NCBI GenBank assembly: GCA_014621425.1
Contig: JAANBB010000317.1
Location: 1 to 48,299 of the forward strand
From: Cylindrodendrum hubeiense
Taxonomy: Eukaryota; Ascomycota; Sordariomycetes; Hypocreales; Nectriaceae
Direction: 5' to 3'
DNA length: 48,299 nt
The notes under the pieces were generated by a model. That model saw only the letters and a program-made list of their open reading frames with translations. It was not told the origin of the DNA and did not search any database. Each line of letters starts with the position of its first letter. Position 1 is the stretch's first letter. Position numbers and translations under genes: made by a program. Below, one piece after another: positions 20,980 to 32,423 of this stretch.

Positions 20980-23900
20980 ATGGGTGGAGGCGGCGAGCTC
21001 AAGGGCCATGGCTCTTACCCAGTCTTAGCCGAACGGCCCGTCGGCGTGCCTAAGGCGAGCATCTTGAAAGGCCGTATCGAACCGTTCTATAAGCCAGGAC
21101 AATATGAGAAGGTCAATCTCCTGGCGTACGTGACAATTCCATTCCCCAAACAGCTCCCCGGAATGACCGGTTTCATGGTAACCGATTGCTGACGTGGTAA
21201 ATGCAGGAACATGTACAATGCCAGATACTCAGGCAAGCCCCACGTCCAGCTATGGGTCTGGGATGCCCCAGAAACAACCCGCCCGACCTTTGAGGAAGCT
21301 ACCTCTCACGAATTCAGAGAAACCGCCGTTGGTCACTCCTTCGGTCCCTCGTGGTCCACTCATTGGTTCAAGTTAGCACTACGCATCCCCGATGACATTG
21401 TCGACGAGGAGCGCATCGAGCTCCAGTGGGATGCTCACAACGAAGGCACCATATGGACCCATGACGGTATCCCCATCCAGGGCCTCACTGGCAGCGGCGA
21501 GCGCATCGAGTGGATCATCCCCAAGTCCTTCCGTGATGGCCAGGAGCACATAATTTACGTTGAAATGGCATGCAACGGCATGTTTGGGAATGCACCAGAC
21601 GGTCAGACTAGTATCGCGCCGCCAGACCCCAACAGGCACTTCACCCTCTCCAAGGCCGACATTGTTGCCGTCAACCTCCCGGCTCGCATGCTTCTCTTCG
21701 ACATGTGGGAGATTGGTGATGCCGCACGAGAGCTTCCAGAGAGCTCAGCGGAGCAGAATCACGCCCTCTCTGTTGCCATGAAGATCATCAATACTTTCCA
21801 GGTCAACAACCAAGAGTCCATCCTCAAGTGTCGCGAAATTGCCCAGGAGATCTTGGGTCCTGATGTTGATTCCCACCGGGTTTACGAAGTGGGAAAAGAC
21901 CCCGTTGTTTTCGGCATTGGTCACTGCCACATCGATAGCTGTTGGTTGTGGCCCTGGGCTGAGACGAAGCGCAAGGTCGTTCGGTCCTGGACCAACCAGT
22001 GCGATCTCATGGAGCGCTACCCGGAAGCCAACTTTGCATGCTCCCAGGCTCAGCAATACAAGTGGTTGAAACAAAACTACCCCGCCGCCTTTGAGCGTGT
22101 CAAGTCCAAGGTCAATGAGGGTCAGTTCCATCCTATCGGCGGTAGCTGGGTCGAGCACGACACCAATATGCCCAGCGGTGAATCTCTGGTCCGTCAGTTC
22201 TTCTATGGTCAGAGGTTCTTTGAGAGCGAATTCGGATCCCGCTGCCGCACCTTCTGGCTGCCTGATACATTTGGATACTCAAGCCAACTTCCTCAACTCT
22301 GCCGGCTGGCCGGCATGGATCGCTTCATGACCCAAAAGCTGAGCTGGAACAACATCAACAACTTCCCCCACACCACCTTCATGTGGGTCAGCCCTGATGG
22401 CAGCCAGGTCATCTGTCACATGCCCCCGTCGGAGACGTACACAGCCGAGGCCAATTTTGGCGATCTTAGAAGGAGTATCTCGCAACACAAGACTATGCAG
22501 GTCGACAGCTCGTCTCTCCTTGTCTTTGGCAAGGGTGACGGTGGAGGCGGTCCTACTTGGCAACATTTTGAGAAGCTTCGACGTTGTGCTGGTATCAGCA
22601 ACACCATCGGTGGCATCCCCAAGCTCAAGCTGGGTCTCACAGTTGATGACTTCTTCGACCGACTCAGCCCCAAGATCCCGGAGTTCCCAACATGGTATGG
22701 CGAGTTATACTTTGAGCTTCACCGAGGCACCTACACAACCCAGGCCAACAACAAGTACTACAACCGGAAGGCCGAGGTCATGTTGCGGGATATCGAGCAG
22801 CTGGCTACGATTGCCTCGATTAAGAATCCATCTTACAAGTACCCCACCAGGGATATAGACGACATGTGGGAATCCGTGCTTCTTTGCCAGTTCCACGACT
22901 GTCTTCCTGGAAGCAGCATTGGCATGTGCTATGATGATTCAGATGAGGTATGTGTACTCCCTTACTCGATCTAGATGATAGTGCTAACTTTCGTTAGGTC
23001 TATGCGAAGGTATTCAAGACTGGAGAGAAGCTGCTCAAGGAACTTTACAATGTCTTTGGTGTATCGGATACTCGTTCTGACTGCCTTAATGAGTCTGCCG
23101 TCATCAACACCCTCCCTTGGCACCGAAAGGAGCTCGTCGAGATCTCCGAGACGGAGGTAGGCGTCGCTTGCGGTGAAGGACAGATGATTCCCCTCCGCTC
23201 CTTCAAGATCCAAGAAGACAAGCCTGCTGTCTCAGTTCTGGAGGAGTCGCTTAACGTTTTTGTTCTACAAAACGATCAACTTCGCGTCGTCGTCGAAGCC
23301 GGGTGCATCACCTCTCTCCGTGATCTGGTCAACGACCGCGAGGTGATTGACAAGGGCGGTAAAGTCAACAAGTTTGTCATTTTTGATGACATTCCTCTCT
23401 ACTGGCAGGCCTGGGATGTGGAGGTGTATCACTTGGATACCCGCAGGCCACTTGAGTATGGTCAGACGAGCATTTTCGAGCAGAAGGCCCATCGTGTCAC
23501 TCTAGTCACGGACATCAAGATCAGCAAAAACAGCTCGGTAAAATCCTACATCAGCTTATCTGCGGCGCTTAAGGGCCAGCCTTCCCAGGTTGACTGCTCT
23601 GCCGAGGTGGACTGGCATGAGGACTCCAAGTTCCTCAAGGTCGAATTCCCCGTCGACATTGTCAGCACGGAGGCCTCGTACGAGACGGCGTACAGTATCA
23701 CCAAGCGACCTACTCACTACAACACCAGCTGGGACATGGCCAAGTTTGAGGTTTGTTGCCACCGATTTGCTGATCTCTCGGAACACAACTACGGTGTTTC
23801 TATCCTCAACGACAGCAAGTACGGGTTCGCAACTGCTGGGAAGATGATGCGCCTGTCCCTGCTTCGGTCTCCCAAGGCGCCTGACGCCAACGCAGATATG

Positions 23901-24350
23901 GGGCGCCATTCTATCCGCTGGGCCATCCTCCCGCACAAGGGCGGCCTGTCGTCGGCGACGGTGAGGGCGGCTTACGTCCTCAACAACCCCCTTAAGCCCC
24001 TTTCGGGATCCAAGACGGCCATCACGAGTCTTTCCGAATCACCCATCAAGCTTGTGAACACGGACGAGTCTCGGTCTCTGATCCTAGATACGATCAAGCG
24101 CGGCCACGATGATGAGGATATCAGCCAGGATCCTAATCTGCGCGTCAACAAGGGGCAGAGTATCATTTGCCGTGTGTACGAGTCCCTCGGTGGCCATAGC
24201 AGGGGCACTATCGAGACGACGTTTGATGTCAAGCGGGTCACCAAAACGAACATCTTGGAAGACGAACTCGAAGAGATCAAGTATGAGGACGGCAAGTATT
24301 CCATCAAACTCCGGCCGTATGAGGTTGCAACATTCAAGCTCCAGCTTTAG
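20980..24350 (+). CDS. ams1: alpha-mannosidase, glycoside hydrolase family 38 (Ams1-like)
   Basis: Three exons (20980-21125, 21207-22947, 22998-24350) encode 1079 aa. Intron 1 (81 nt) joins LLA to NMYNARYSG; intron 2 (50 nt, GCTAAC branch, GTTAG) joins DDSDE to VYAKVF. The enzyme hydrolyses alpha-mannosides from free oligosaccharides in the cytosol or vacuole; yeast Ams1 is carried to the vacuole by the Cvt pathway. Metal-site and catalytic elements are visible: HCHID (His288, His290, Asp292) followed by WLWPWAETKRK, and LPDTFGYS with the probable nucleophile Asp402. GKGDGGGGPT, LPGSSIG and the C-terminal beta-sandwich complete the family pattern. There is no signal peptide, fitting the class IIC cytosolic/vacuolar type. 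The length equals that of Ams1 (1083 aa). The start is the first ATG giving the conserved N terminus; the open frame upstream to 20791 lacks family similarity. Confidence 0.95.
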
Positions 24351-24752
24351 GATCAAGAGGAGGTTAAATGTGAGTGCACTGAGTCTGGAATCAGGGTGTT
24401 GATTAGGTTTTGAACTTCGGGTCTGAGGATATTTCAAGACAGAATGATTGGTGAGGACAGGAACGAACAAGCTATGGAAGTCAGAGACATGGCAGAAATG
24501 CATTGTGGTTGTAGAACAAGGTTAGCCTGAGTACAATTAGTACCTCTATCGATGGAATTCCCTAAAACGCCGTTGCCGTTCCTATGACAGGGCAAATAAG
24601 CCCCGTCAAGCTAAGTGAAGTCGTAAAGTAAACTAGACCCCAGATATTCAAGATGAAATGTACGAAATATCCTACAGTCTCCCCTCATCGGTCATCCTCG
24701 CTTCGCCTCCCAATAACCAAAAAAAAAAGACAACTCCAACAGCAACTGTCCC
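24351..24752. other. convergent intergenic region (3' UTRs)
   Basis: 402 nt lies between the stops of Ams1 and the kinase. There is nothing recognisable apart from a short A-run at 24720-24728. Confidence 0.6.
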
Positions 24753-26141
24753 TCAGTTGGCATCTTCGGGTAGCTCCTCGATGACGGTCTGGACCATGTC
24801 GATGAGCTCGTTGATATCGGGTCGCTCGACCGGTTCGACGCGCAGGCACTTCCGCACAACCTCCCGGATAGGCTCGCTGATCTCGATGGTGTTGGCGGCT
24901 TGGGCCTGCTGCTGCTGCTGAGGCCGCATGCTGCTGGAGCGCTTGACGCCCTGGGGGCCTTCGTCGGGGAATCTCCAGTCGCCGCCGAGGACGCACAGGG
25001 ACAGGGTGCCGCCGGTCTCGTCGGAGCGCATCTCGAAGGGGGACTTGCCGACGAGGCAGGCGTACAGGGTGCAGCCGAGGGACCAGATGTCGACCTTTGT
25101 GTCGATGACGGTGCCGGTGTGGACGTCGAAGAGCTCCGGGGCGCGGTACGGCATGGTGGAGTGCTCGGCGGCCGTGTCCTGGATCTGGAGGGCGAGGGAC
25201 TGCGTGGTGACGGGGATGGGCGACATGGCGACGGAGCCGAGGTCCATGAGGATGGGTGTAGAGCCGGTATCGTCGATCATGATGTTTCCTGTCAAGTGTA
25301 AGCGTCAGCGTCAGTTTGAAATGGGTAGGTTAGAAAGCGAGAGCCGTACCTGGCTTGATATCGCGATGGGCATACGACTGGTTCGTTGTCCTGCCACCGC
25401 TGACCTGGTTTTCGGCCTCCATCAGAGGCCTCTCTTGCTCGCCCTCCTCCTCCTCCTCTGTCCTCTTGCCCCTCGTGTTCATCCTCCTACCGGATTCGGC
25501 GCCGTCGGTTTGCACCTGGTCCTCCTCGCGGCCCATGTCCATGCGCTCGACGGCGGGCTTGTAATCGTGCATGGCGCGCAGGGCTTTGCAGACGCCCAGG
25601 AAGAGCAGCATGAGGCGGCGCTCGGGGAAGTTGTCGTGATTGACGAGGTTGGCGTTGATCATGTCCTGGAGGTTGCCGCGCTTGTAGTAGGGCAAGAGCA
25701 CGTAGACGGTCTTTGTCGACTCGTCGGCGCCGCGCTCGGTGGCCACGGAATGGTCGTAGGCGGAGATGATGGTGGGCACATGGGCGAAGAGGCGGTAGGC
25801 GTCGACCTCGCGCATGGCCAGCTGGACGGATTCGGCGCCGAAGGGGCAGCGGATCTTCTTGAGGGCGAAGAGATCATGGGTGTTGGTGTCTTCGACGAGG
25901 TAGACGTAGGAGAAGCCGCCCTGTGGAGAAGAAAGTAAGCGTCCGGCCTTGGACATCGGTCGGATTGGGGGAGCTGGTTTGCGCACGCCTGCGGGCAAAT
26001 TCAGCGGCACAGGTATCTTACCTCGCCAAGGAGCCGTTGGATCTTGAAGTTCCGGTTGTTGATCTTGAGGGTGGGCGATCCGGGGAAGCAGTTGAGACAG
26101 TTCCCGAAGGAGTAGAAGACGTCGAGGAGGACTTGCGCCAT
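24753..26141 (-). CDS. serine/threonine kinase, Env7/STK16 (NAK) type
   Basis: Three exons (26141-26022, 25920-25350, 25288-24753) encode 408 aa; the introns are 101 and 61 nt. Yeast Env7 is a palmitoylated kinase of the vacuole membrane that limits fusion, and STK16 is its Golgi relative. Here the N terminus has Cys15 and Cys18 (NCLNC), likely acylation sites, just before the kinase domain. The Gly-rich loop (GEGGFSYVY) is split by intron 1. The ATP lysine is in FALKKI, the catalytic loop is HRDIKPGN (split by intron 2), DLG replaces DFG as in this family, and the APE-type motif is YRAPELF. A charged insert of about 60 residues with a Glu run sits just before HRD. A short Gln run (RPQQQQQAQ) occurs in the C lobe. 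The start at 26141 gives the conserved MAQVLLD N terminus. Confidence 0.9.
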
Positions 26142-27254
26142 GGTGGCTAGGTGCTGGTGTGTTGTTCGCGGCGTCGTATCCCGCAATTCAGCCGTCGTAC
26201 TGTTCTCCGTGCGGATTATCGTCGGCCGCTGGAGACTGCAGGTCCGGAGGGATGAAGCCGTCGAGGTGTCGTACGTACGTGGAGACGGATCGGCGTTAGG
26301 ATGGCTTCGATGAACGCAACAAAAGCGACAGCGCTAGGGGACTAGGAGCAGGTGCAATTGGGTGGGGGCGCAGTGCTAAATGATGCCGTGCGCTTGAAAA
26401 AAGAAGATGGCGGACGCGGACAGGAACAGGTAGGATTGAAGATGGACAGTTGGAAAGCTGGAAAGCTGACTCGGGGTTGTTGGACTTTGGCTGAGGCTGA
26501 GCCACTCAGCGCGAGCTCAGCCCTGAGACGCCACGATGCCATCTAGCTCGCACTTTGCCAAGACGCTGGGTACGTACCTCCGTGACGAATCCGTCCAACG
26601 GGGCCTGCGGGTACGTACTCCGTGCCTTTCGCTCCTTCCGTTCCCCCCGAACGTCCGAACGGGTTCCCACATGGCCGCAGGCCAGTTCTGGTTGGCCAGA
26701 GCTAGATCCACCGGCTCGCCGAGAAATATGGGGCCGTCACCTCTCCATCCATGATCCATCACACTGCTTCTACCGAGCAAGCTCGACGAGATAACATGGA
26801 TGAACAAGGATCAACGATAGCGATTCCATCTGCAGCTCATAACAGACAAATATGTGTCCCTTGTGAATTCATCTATAAAAAAGGTGTAAAAAATAAAAAT
26901 AAAAAGGCATGCCTCGCCCATATGCTTTTTTTCAATGCCGCTCTAACCACAATACATTGCATGTTCCTTCCCATATCGTATTCCCCATTCCCCGTGTCCC
27001 ATTATCCATGTCGCCCATTTGAACCCTTGATGCAGATGGTCCCTACCGCCGTACTTTACTTCCACATCACCATCACTCTTCTTACAAAACAACTCCCCGC
27101 TTCCCCAGTGTTAATTTATATCTTTTCCTTTACTGTAGAGATACGTGTTTCTCTGTCCCCATGCGAACTTTGGCTGCCTAACACACGGCGTTTGTACCAT
27201 TCATCCACTGCAATTCTTCACCCTCCACTTCAATCCTCAACAAGCATCATCCCT
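26142..27254. other. intergenic region: kinase promoter and Snt2 3' UTR
   Basis: 1.1 kb. It contains one ACGGAGTA motif on the minus strand (26616-26623), an A-rich stretch at 26876-26907 and pyrimidine-rich DNA up to the Snt2 stop. An open frame at 26751-27263 shows no domain and is antisense to the probable Snt2 3' UTR. Confidence 0.6.
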
Positions 27255-30200
27255 TCAGGATAGCAGGTTTCTCAGGGAAGGACTAGCACTAGCTCCGCTG
27301 GGTGGTCGACTCTCTGGTGGTCGCGGTGGCTCGTGTGCCGGTGGTAATCCATTCCGGGAGCCCGGGGGGCTGGTGTGGGAACCTGCGAAGGGCGTCCTCT
27401 GGGGATGCAGACCCTGTGCAAATGCATCATTTCTCGGCGGTGGTGCTCCATTGCTCATGGGAGGCGGCGGCAAGTGCGAGGGCGGGCCGTGGTGCGCGTG
27501 TCCGTGATATGGGTGGACATATCTTGATGGCAGCGCCGGTCCGTTCATCCGCCGAGGAGATGGAGGTAGTCCATTTGCATAGGGCTGCGGGCCATGACCA
27601 CTCTGATGGCCCACGGGCAATGGGGCCTGTGGTGGAGGCCGGAGGGAAGAAAGATTCGCCATCGGCGGAGGTGGGTTATGAAGGGGCGGCGGTCCCCCGT
27701 TCAGGTGCCGAGGTGGCGACCCGTGCTGGCTTCCAGGTCGAGCTCCCCAGTCATTGTAGGGGCCTCTGGGTTGAGGCGGAGGCGGAGGCGGAGGTGGTGG
27801 TGCGTAGGTGTGAGGAACTGGTGCCGGTCGGGGACCAAGGCCATGATCCGGAGCATGAGCCGGCGCCTGGATCGGAGGGGGGGCCGAGTGAGGAGGAACA
27901 TGCGGTGGCCATGCGTAGCTGGCGGGATGCGCTTCACGGTGAGTAGAGATAGGAGGCGGTGGACTTCGAAGCGGTGGCACCGCGGCAGGCAAACTGGGCT
28001 CGCGGGGAGGCGGCCGAGATACTTCAGCGACCGGGGGGGGATGGCCGTGGCGGGTGTGGTTTAGTGGTGCGGTGGGCCTTGCGACACTTGTGGCACTGAA
28101 ACCGTCGCTGTTCGACAAACTTCTGGGCCTCACTTCCCAGTGCGCCATAGTGTCCGTTTGTGAGCTCGCGTTCTTGCGAATTGTCGATGGGCCACCACTT
28201 TGGAGTAACATCGATGCCGCAGGTGATGCAGACCTTCTCCCCGGGTTGGCGTGCATCCGAAGCGGCGTCTCCCGACTCAACCTGGCGCGGGTGGTTCCAT
28301 GCGCCGCTTGCCGGCATAGTCGTCGTCGAAGATCGTCGCATACCGGGTTGCGTCGGTGTGCCCGTCATCTTCGCTGCCGTCGTCATCAAGTTCGCCTTGC
28401 GTACTGTGCCCGTGAGTGTGAGATCCGCCTGTTTGAAGTTCTGGACATAGAGTTGCAGAGCGTTCAGTCCCGATTCGGTCGCCACGTCGTGCATGCGATA
28501 AACGGTCGTCTTGCCAGGAACATGATCCTTGCACCACACGGCTGCCGACATCGTACCACTGTCTCCATTGATGGTCACAATGTTGAATTGGTCCCGACGC
28601 GAGCCCTTTACAGGGGTGATGTCGAAACCAAGAACGTGTCCCTGCTGGCGCGCGCATTCAACATGGACTAGAACTCCGTTAGCAAGTCATCACAATAGTT
28701 ATAGAATGATAACATACGAGGTATCCGGCATTGATGGCACGAGACACATGCGCCATCCTTTTTGTTGCAAGCCTGGCAAGTCTCATCGTATCTCGACCTC
28801 GGGATCGAAGGAATGCCTTCTGAAGGCTCGAGCGCCTTGGCGTTGCCGAATTTCACCTCGGGTGTCCAGACTGCACAGGTTACATGAACCCAATTGTTGT
28901 CGGCCGTTCTTTTCAGTGGTTCGCGAGGGTTGACGGGTCGGTTCAGATCTTCTTGCCTCTTGCGGTAATATTCGGCGGCCTTTCGAGCTTTCTGGACCTC
29001 AACTCTCTCCCTTTCGCGATCCTTCTCAGACATCTTCTTCTTGTGGTGCGTGAGCTTTGGCTGTTCCACAAAGTCATGCTCTGTGTGCTCAACAGGACAA
29101 AGCACACACTTGTATTGCTGCAATGGAATTAGGAAATGTCAAACAATTGGCAGCCAGACCACTTACAATTGAAACCTGCGGGCTCTTGTCGTTGGCGCAC
29201 ATATCGCAGACCCATTTATCAGGATTGCGATGGTCCAGTACGCCGTAGCAACTTCGATGCACTGTGAGGCGACATTCGCGACAGGATAGATGTTGGTCTC
29301 CCTGGGGCTCCATCTGGTCGCAAATGGAGCAAGGAAGAACCCGGGCCTTGGGCAGCTCGGGCGCCGCGACGGTTTCCACGGTCTTATCCTTCTTCTTCGA
29401 CACCACAGAGCTCACCGCACTCACACTCCCTGCGTCGGATTGGGTGGGGTCCGCCTCCTTCTCCGGCGGTGCGCCCTTGAGCTTCTTTCGGGGCGGCTCC
29501 TGTCCATTCGAAGGGGTGGGTCCATTCGAAGGGGTGGGCGCTCGTTCTGGCGTCATCATTCCCATTTCCTGAGCAGCCTGTAATTCCTTAAGGAGCTCCT
29601 CATCCTGCTTGCGCTTCCAGGCCCTTCCGCCAGCCTGTGCAACCTTCTTGGCCACATCTTCCATGTCTTCCCATCGGATGGCATATCGGCGCCAAAGCTC
29701 GGCACATCGGCGGCACAGGGCGACGACAAACTGGCTGCCCTTGTCCTTGTTAGAAGCCTTTGCACCCGTCTCCGTGACTGGGCCCTGAGTCGCGTTCGGC
29801 GCTCTTCGCCACTGTCGTGAACTTGTCGTGGAGCAGAACTGGCACATGAATCCTCGTTTCTTTTCTGCAGCTTTCCCGTTGTCGAATGCGGAATCGTCGT
29901 CGTTGTCGGCAACATCGTCGGCGAATTTGCTGGCGGCCGACTCTGCTCGCTTTGCCTCCTTCTTTCCCTTGCGGCCAGGGTAGTTGGCCCAGATTTGTCG
30001 ACCACGTTCTGTTTTCTTCCAGGTGTAATAATAGCGAGTAACTGTGCCAGGAGCCAACGACTTCACATGCTTCATGACGAGATGCAGCTCCGAACCATAC
30101 TTCGAAACGCCTTCTTCGAATTTCTTCAGCTCCGCGGCGGTTAATTCAGGTTCCTTGAAAACTGCTTTTTTCGTCTCGGGCAGAACACCAAGTGCGCGCT

Positions 30201-32423
30201 TTGCGCTGAACTCGCGGTGGAACAAGGTATCGATGGCAACGTCTTGGAGATTGGTTGAGCGCTCAGGCAACCCAAGGTCCTTGGCCATTCCCTTCGCCTT
30301 TTCCATGTAGTCGTTCATTTCCTTTTCCGAGATGGTGTCCTTGGAGGGCGGGATCCAAATAGGAGTTGCCGTGCAATTGGGGTCATCCTCATCGTGGTCT
30401 TCGCCTCGTGCTGTGTATCCCGGGGGCATGTCCTGTACCCACTTTGGTCGTTTTCCACGTTGGGCTTTATGGGCCTCGAGGGTTGCCTGGGCCTCCTTGG
30501 ACAACGTTGTTTGCTTCTTGCCGTTCTTCTTAGTCTCCGGAGGTTTGACGTACTCGACCGGCTGGCCCGGCCAGGGTCCCACGTTCGCTTGGTTCCTGGG
30601 TCCGATGCGGGTGCTCGCGCGAGGGTAAATGCGGTCATCGTAGTCAAGGGCATCGATGGGTTTGCAATGCATGCCCAGGTACCGATAGGGCCACAAACTC
30701 GCCTGGTAAACTTGCTCAGCAGTGCCTTCATGGTGAGGATTGTCGTCAGAGGGGCTGGTGCGGCCAGTGCCAGCGCAATGCATGTCCTCGTCCTCTTCAT
30801 CCAGCATGTCATCGTCGTCGCCATCGCCATTCGGGTCACTAATGTTTGGTGTGTTGCGTGCCTCCAACTTCCGCTCCTGGGCTCGGCTGCACGCGGCACA
30901 TGACCAAGCAAACCCACGCGACGGCTTTTTCAACAGGGGCGGTTTGACGCAGTTCATATGATAAGTGTGCTGACAGACTGCGCAGTCAACCGAGTCGTTG
31001 CTAGAGTGCATGTGGTCAGCCACGGCGTGGGTGGGACGTGGGGCAGTGCAGACGGTACGTACCTGGCGCAATAGCCGGTGCATCTCTTGCAGAGCTTAAC
31101 GGCGCTAGTGAGCTCCTTGCCACGCCCCTGCTCAACTAGCACGTACTTCCAGCGCTCATCCAGCACCTTCTTGACATTGCCGGGCACGTTAACAATGGTC
31201 GTTGTGGGAATGAGATCGTAGTTTTTCTGGATGTAGCGGTCATACAGCTTCTCGTACCAGAAACTGTCGGGCCTCTTGCGATACTCGTCCATGTTGGCAA
31301 TCTCAGCCTTGTGCTGGATGTGACACTTGCCACGCAACGCTGTCAGCGGGCTAATGTCCGAGTGCATCGTCGCAAAGACCATGCGCGTGTCTGGCGCCTT
31401 TCGCCCAATGTCCTTGGGGCGGTAGTACCAGTTGATCCTGATCGCGTCCACGGGTTTGGAGGTGTCGTTTTGCGCATGGAGAAATTCCATGATACGCCCC
31501 AGGTAGTAAGGCTCTCCTGGGGGCTCGCAGACGAGGTACACATGATCTGCATCACTGGTTAGCCCGTTCCGTGGTTCAATTTGCGGTGGACCTCGCGCGC
31601 GTTACCATTTGGCTCCAGCACCGTGCCATCGTCGGCCACCATCCGTCGTCTGTCCGGGCGAGCTTTGCAATTCTCAAATGTCAACATGTTGGTTTCAGGC
31701 CACGAAATGCCCGTCGAGGAAACCGCTGCTACTGCCGCTGCCGCTGCCGCAGCAGCAGTAGTGGTAGTCCCAGCCTTCTTGGACGAAATGCTGGCGGAGG
31801 CCACTTGGCCGGTGGAACCTGCGGAACTGGGCTGCGGCTTTGCGCTTCCGCGTTGGCTGCGAAGACGGTGGGAGTCTGCGCCGTCGTGGTCGCAACACTT
31901 GGTCCGCTCGGATTCTGGTCCTTGGGGCCGTTTTGCGACTGCCCTCCTCGGGTGTCGTCCGTGCCAGCCTTACGTGAAATGGCACCGCCCCGGGGGGGCG
32001 CATCGCCATTTGCAGCAGCGCTGGCCTGGCGCGACGACTTTTTGGAGTCGCCGTCCTTCTTGTCCTGGTAGTAGTCATACACGTCTGCGTCAATGTCCTT
32101 GTCCTCGGCATAGTTGGGGCGCGATGAGCCGTTCCTGTTACGGGAGCGAGTCCCGTAAGGCGAGGCGGAATCGCCGCCAGCGTCCTTTCCCATGGCGTCT
32201 GAAACTGACTGGCTGTTCATCGGATCAGACCCGGACGGAGCGTCTGGGTCAGAAGCTTTGGAGTCCTGGGCGATGAGTTAGAGAGCAGCTCCAGTCGCGA
32301 CCGGGCCTTGACAGCACGCGGCTCATATGAGACAGGCAAGGGGAGAAAAAAAAAGGCCGGCGAGAGAGGTGTGAATGAGACGGGTTTGGCAAAAAGGGGG
32401 AGGCTCACATTTTGTTGTGCCAT
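27255..32423 (-). CDS. snt2: Snt2-type BAH/PHD/SANT/GATA chromatin reader (two frame breaks)
   Basis: Exons: 32423-32409 (MAQQN), 32265-31606, 31546-31063, 31000-29167, 29117-28718, 28667-27255, giving about 1,600 aa if two breaks are bridged. Introns (143, 59, 62, 49, 50 nt) have good consensus. Yeast Snt2 works with Ecm5 and the Rpd3 deacetylase at stress genes. Domain order: basic/Ser-rich N terminus; poly-Ala; BAH domain (HVYLVCEPPGEPYYLGRI); PHD finger across exons 3/4 (CKRCTGYC...CAVC); ELM2-like segment; SANT (ELKKFEEGVSKYGS); GATA-like finger (CQFCSTTSSRQWRR...CRRC); second PHD (CSICDQ...CDMC); extended PHD (CVLCPVEHT...HVECA); CX2C pair (CITCGIDVTPKWW...CHKC); Pro-rich tail ending PSLRNLLS. 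Exon 2 does not stay in frame between about 31920 and 31810 (net 2 nt, or an 80-nt weak intron). A run of eight Gs at 28033-28040 breaks the frame before the tail; dropping one restores it. Uncorrected, the protein stops at 28024. Confidence 0.85.
28033..28040 (-). other. homopolymer frameshift site in Snt2 homologue
   Basis: There are eight consecutive C residues on the coding strand. Read literally, the frame ends at the stop at 28024, just after the CHKC zinc motif. With seven, it continues into a 250-residue Pro-rich tail whose own open frame runs to 27255. A base-calling error is the simplest explanation; a real truncation is the alternative. Confidence 0.65.
29503..29538. repeat. 18-bp perfect duplication in Snt2 coding sequence
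   Basis: Two identical 18-bp units lie side by side and encode PTPSNG twice in the linker between the GATA-like finger and the second PHD finger. Confidence 0.9.

Noticed and set aside
24928..25938. 336-codon frame antisense to the kinase
   Set aside because: It is a shadow of the well-supported kinase exons and their introns on the opposite strand.
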